Of a DNA stretch of 16,134 nt, positions 14,665 to 16,134 are shown piece after piece. The notes below the pieces were generated by a model. That model was not told the origin of the DNA. It did no database searches and worked only from the letters and a program-made list of their open reading frames with translations. Origin of the DNA: Bryobacterales bacterium (lineage in GTDB: Bacteria; Acidobacteriota; Terriglobia; Bryobacterales; Bryobacteraceae). The stretch's first letter is position 1. Every line of letters starts with the position of its first letter. Location: assembly GCA_003517725.1 (NCBI GenBank), contig DOZZ01000216.1:7990-24123 (forward strand), in the 5' to 3' direction. A program made the position numbers and the translations under genes.

Positions 14665-16134
14665 TCAGCGCGAGACTTGCAGCTGCAGCTTCTGCTGGCG
14701 ATTAAAGCGCAACCGGCTTTGGTGCTCCGCATACAGCGTGCTGAACCCAGCCCAGAAATAACCCGCCACGAACAGCGCGAGAAATGGCACCGCCAGGAAG
14801 TTATAGGTGGTGAACGCGAAGATCACCATCATCACGAAATAGCAACCAACGCCGACCTCCGCATAGGGCAGCCAGCCGCTGCGGCGACGGTATTTTTTCT
14901 CTTCCAGGCGCGGCGCCGGGGCCGTGCCTTCAATAGCGAACTTCGGCGTACGAACGAAACTGGTCTCGACGCCGAACAGCGCCTCCAGCACGGCGCGCGT
15001 ATTGATCAGCGTCAACCCGATGCCGACCGCCATCAGCATGGGCAACAGCAGGAACGCGCGCTTCCAGGTATGCGGGTAAACCTCGCGGTAGGCGATCACA
15101 TAAAACGCCGAAATGGACCAGAACGACGCCGCGATTAGCGGAAAATCAATCAGCATCATCTGCCATACGCCCATGTAAAAACGCACAATCATCACCGGCA
15201 GCATCAGCGCCGACACCACCATCATCAGCGGATACGAAATGTTGGGCGTCAGGTGGATGAAAGCTTCCCACTTCTGACGCTTCGAAATATCCGCGTTCAG
15301 GATGGAGGGCAACAGCTTCTTGGCCACCTGCGTGAGGCCCTTGGCCCAACGCGACTGCTGCACCTGGAAGCCGTGCATGTCGACGGGCAGCTCGGAGGCG
15401 CACTCCAGGCGCGGCATGTAGATGAATTTCCAGCCCTTCAATTGCGCGCGGTAGCTAAGGTCGGAATCTTCGGTAAGCGTGTCGTGCTGCCAGCCGCCGG
15501 CGTCTTCAATCATGGCCCGGCGCATGATGCCGGCGGTGCCGTTGAAGTTGAAGAAGAACCCGGCACGCGAGCGCGCGCCATGCTCCAGGATGAAGTGGCC
15601 GTCGAGCATCATGCCTTCCACTTCGGTCAGAAAATTGTAGTCGCGGTTCAGATAGCTCCAGCGCGTCTGCACCACGCCCACCTTGGGATCGACAAAGTGG
15701 TGCACGGTGCGCTGCAGAAAATCGGTCGGGGGCACAAAATCGGCGTCGAAGATGGCGATCAGTTCGCCCGTGGCGCTCTCAAGCCCCTCCTGCAGCGCGC
15801 CCGCTTTAAAGCCATGCCGATTGGTCCGGTGCTTGTACTCAATGGGGCAGCCCATGGCCCGGTAGCGCTCCACGAGGGACGCCGCGAACTCGTGCGTGTC
15901 GTCGGTCGAGTCGTCCAGGATCTGGATCTGCAGCTTGTCCTTCGGGTAATCCATCTTGCAGGTCTCTTCGATCAATCGCTCGACCACGTAGCGCTCGTTA
16001 TAGAGCGGCAGCTGGATCGTGACCCGCGGTAACTCGTCGAAATGCTGCGCGGGCGCATCGACGGCCTTTTTGCGATGGCGAAAATAGGTGCGGATAATTT
16101 CGTAGCGATGAATCCCGTAGACCGAAAGAATCGC
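14665..16134 (-). CDS. CslA/CslC-like processive GT2 glycosyltransferase (5'-truncated)
   Basis: The frame is open from the window edge to TGA 14665, giving 489 residues; the N-terminus, probably with a membrane helix, is outside. Counting from the edge, the GT2 domain begins at VTIQLPLYNE (about 38-47). It shows DDSTDD at 74-79, the metal-binding DAD at 130-132, FNGTAG at 197-202, TED at 221-223 (catalytic base) and QQSRW at 259-263, the full D, DxD, ED, QxxRW signature of processive synthases. Four or more membrane segments follow (about 285-310, 320-345, 362-385, 420-465). The wording LPLYNE...IQILDDSTDDT and FNGTAG..R resembles plant CslA/CslC (mannan and glucan synthases) more than BcsA; there is no PilZ domain. 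It probably makes and exports a beta-glycan from a sugar nucleotide. The gene has no visible partner in the window. Confidence 0.88.
   Translation of the reverse strand, partial: AILSVYGIHRYEIIRTYFRHRKKAVDAPAQHFDELPRVTIQLPLYNERYVVERLIEETCKMDYPKDKLQIQILDDSTDDTHEFAASLVERYRAMGCPIEYKHRTNRHGFKAGALQEGLESATGELIAIFDADFVPPTDFLQRTVHHFVDPKVGVVQTRWSYLNRDYNFLTEVEGMMLDGHFILEHGARSRAGFFFNFNGTAGIMRRAMIEDAGGWQHDTLTEDSDLSYRAQLKGWKFIYMPRLECASELPVDMHGFQVQQSRWAKGLTQVAKKLLPSILNADISKRQKWEAFIHLTPNISYPLMMVVSALMLPVMIVRFYMGVWQMMLIDFPLIAASFWSISAFYVIAYREVYPHTWKRAFLLLPMLMAVGIGLTLINTRAVLEALFGVETSFVRTPKFAIEGTAPAPRLEEKKYRRRSGWLPYAEVGVGCYFVMMVIFAFTTYNFLAVPFLALFVAGYFWAGFSTLYAEHQSRLRFNRQQKLQLQVSR

Noticed and set aside
1..16134. 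tRNA, rRNA, CRISPR array, known riboswitch
   Set aside because: No cloverleaf with anticodon and CCA-type ends, no regularly spaced repeats, and no recognisable riboswitch core were seen on either strand.

Overview
The window is about 16 kb of high-GC bacterial DNA. The gene content suggests an Acidobacteriota genome, probably a Bryobacterales/Solibacter-like lineage. The clues are a secreted protein opening with a carboxypeptidase-regulatory-like domain (the usual start of acidobacterial TonB-dependent receptors), a run of secreted TPR-only proteins, a GH27 glycosidase, a GMC oxidoreductase and GGCGGGCTTTAGCC-type dispersed repeats. This placement is inference from gene families; no rRNA or other marker is present.

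Left part (1-4449): a receptor-type gene leaves the window on the minus strand. Its strong sigma70-type promoter carries a perfect 14-bp palindrome in the spacer. Divergently, four genes for exported TPR proteins run on the plus strand as one tightly coupled operon, with overlaps of 1, 4 and 4 nt. They converge on a GH27 alpha-galactosidase, and the two stop codons lie in one perfect 10-bp-stem hairpin, so both proteins end in Lys-Pro.

Middle (4440-9801): the alpha-galactosidase is preceded on the minus strand by an HGSNAT/DUF5009-type membrane acetyltransferase, about 18-24 nt away, a probable glycan-processing pair. Next is about 1 kb with no intact gene. It is bounded by inverted copies of a ~37-bp sequence and holds the N-terminal remnant of an IS4-like transposase and a KTSC-domain gene broken by an in-frame stop. 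A RecQ-family helicase follows on the minus strand. It lacks a recognisable winged-helix RQC domain and carries HRDC plus a C-terminal HTH module; its last codons lie inside the repeat.

Right part (9802-16134): a GMC oxidoreductase with a four-cysteine cluster is transcribed divergently from recQ, with overlapping candidate -10 boxes. It converges on a fused anthranilate synthase TrpE-TrpG, the stop codons nesting in a TTAA. Upstream of trpEG on the same strand are a fold-type II PLP threonine/serine dehydratase, a cloverleaf-like repeat homologous to the one near the acetyltransferase gene, and a 5'-truncated CslA/CslC-like processive glycosyltransferase.

No tRNA, rRNA or CRISPR array was seen. 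The most unusual items are the coupled TPR operon with its operator-like palindrome, the stop-codon hairpin, the repeat-bounded degenerate island, the RecQ architecture and the cysteine-cluster GMC enzyme.
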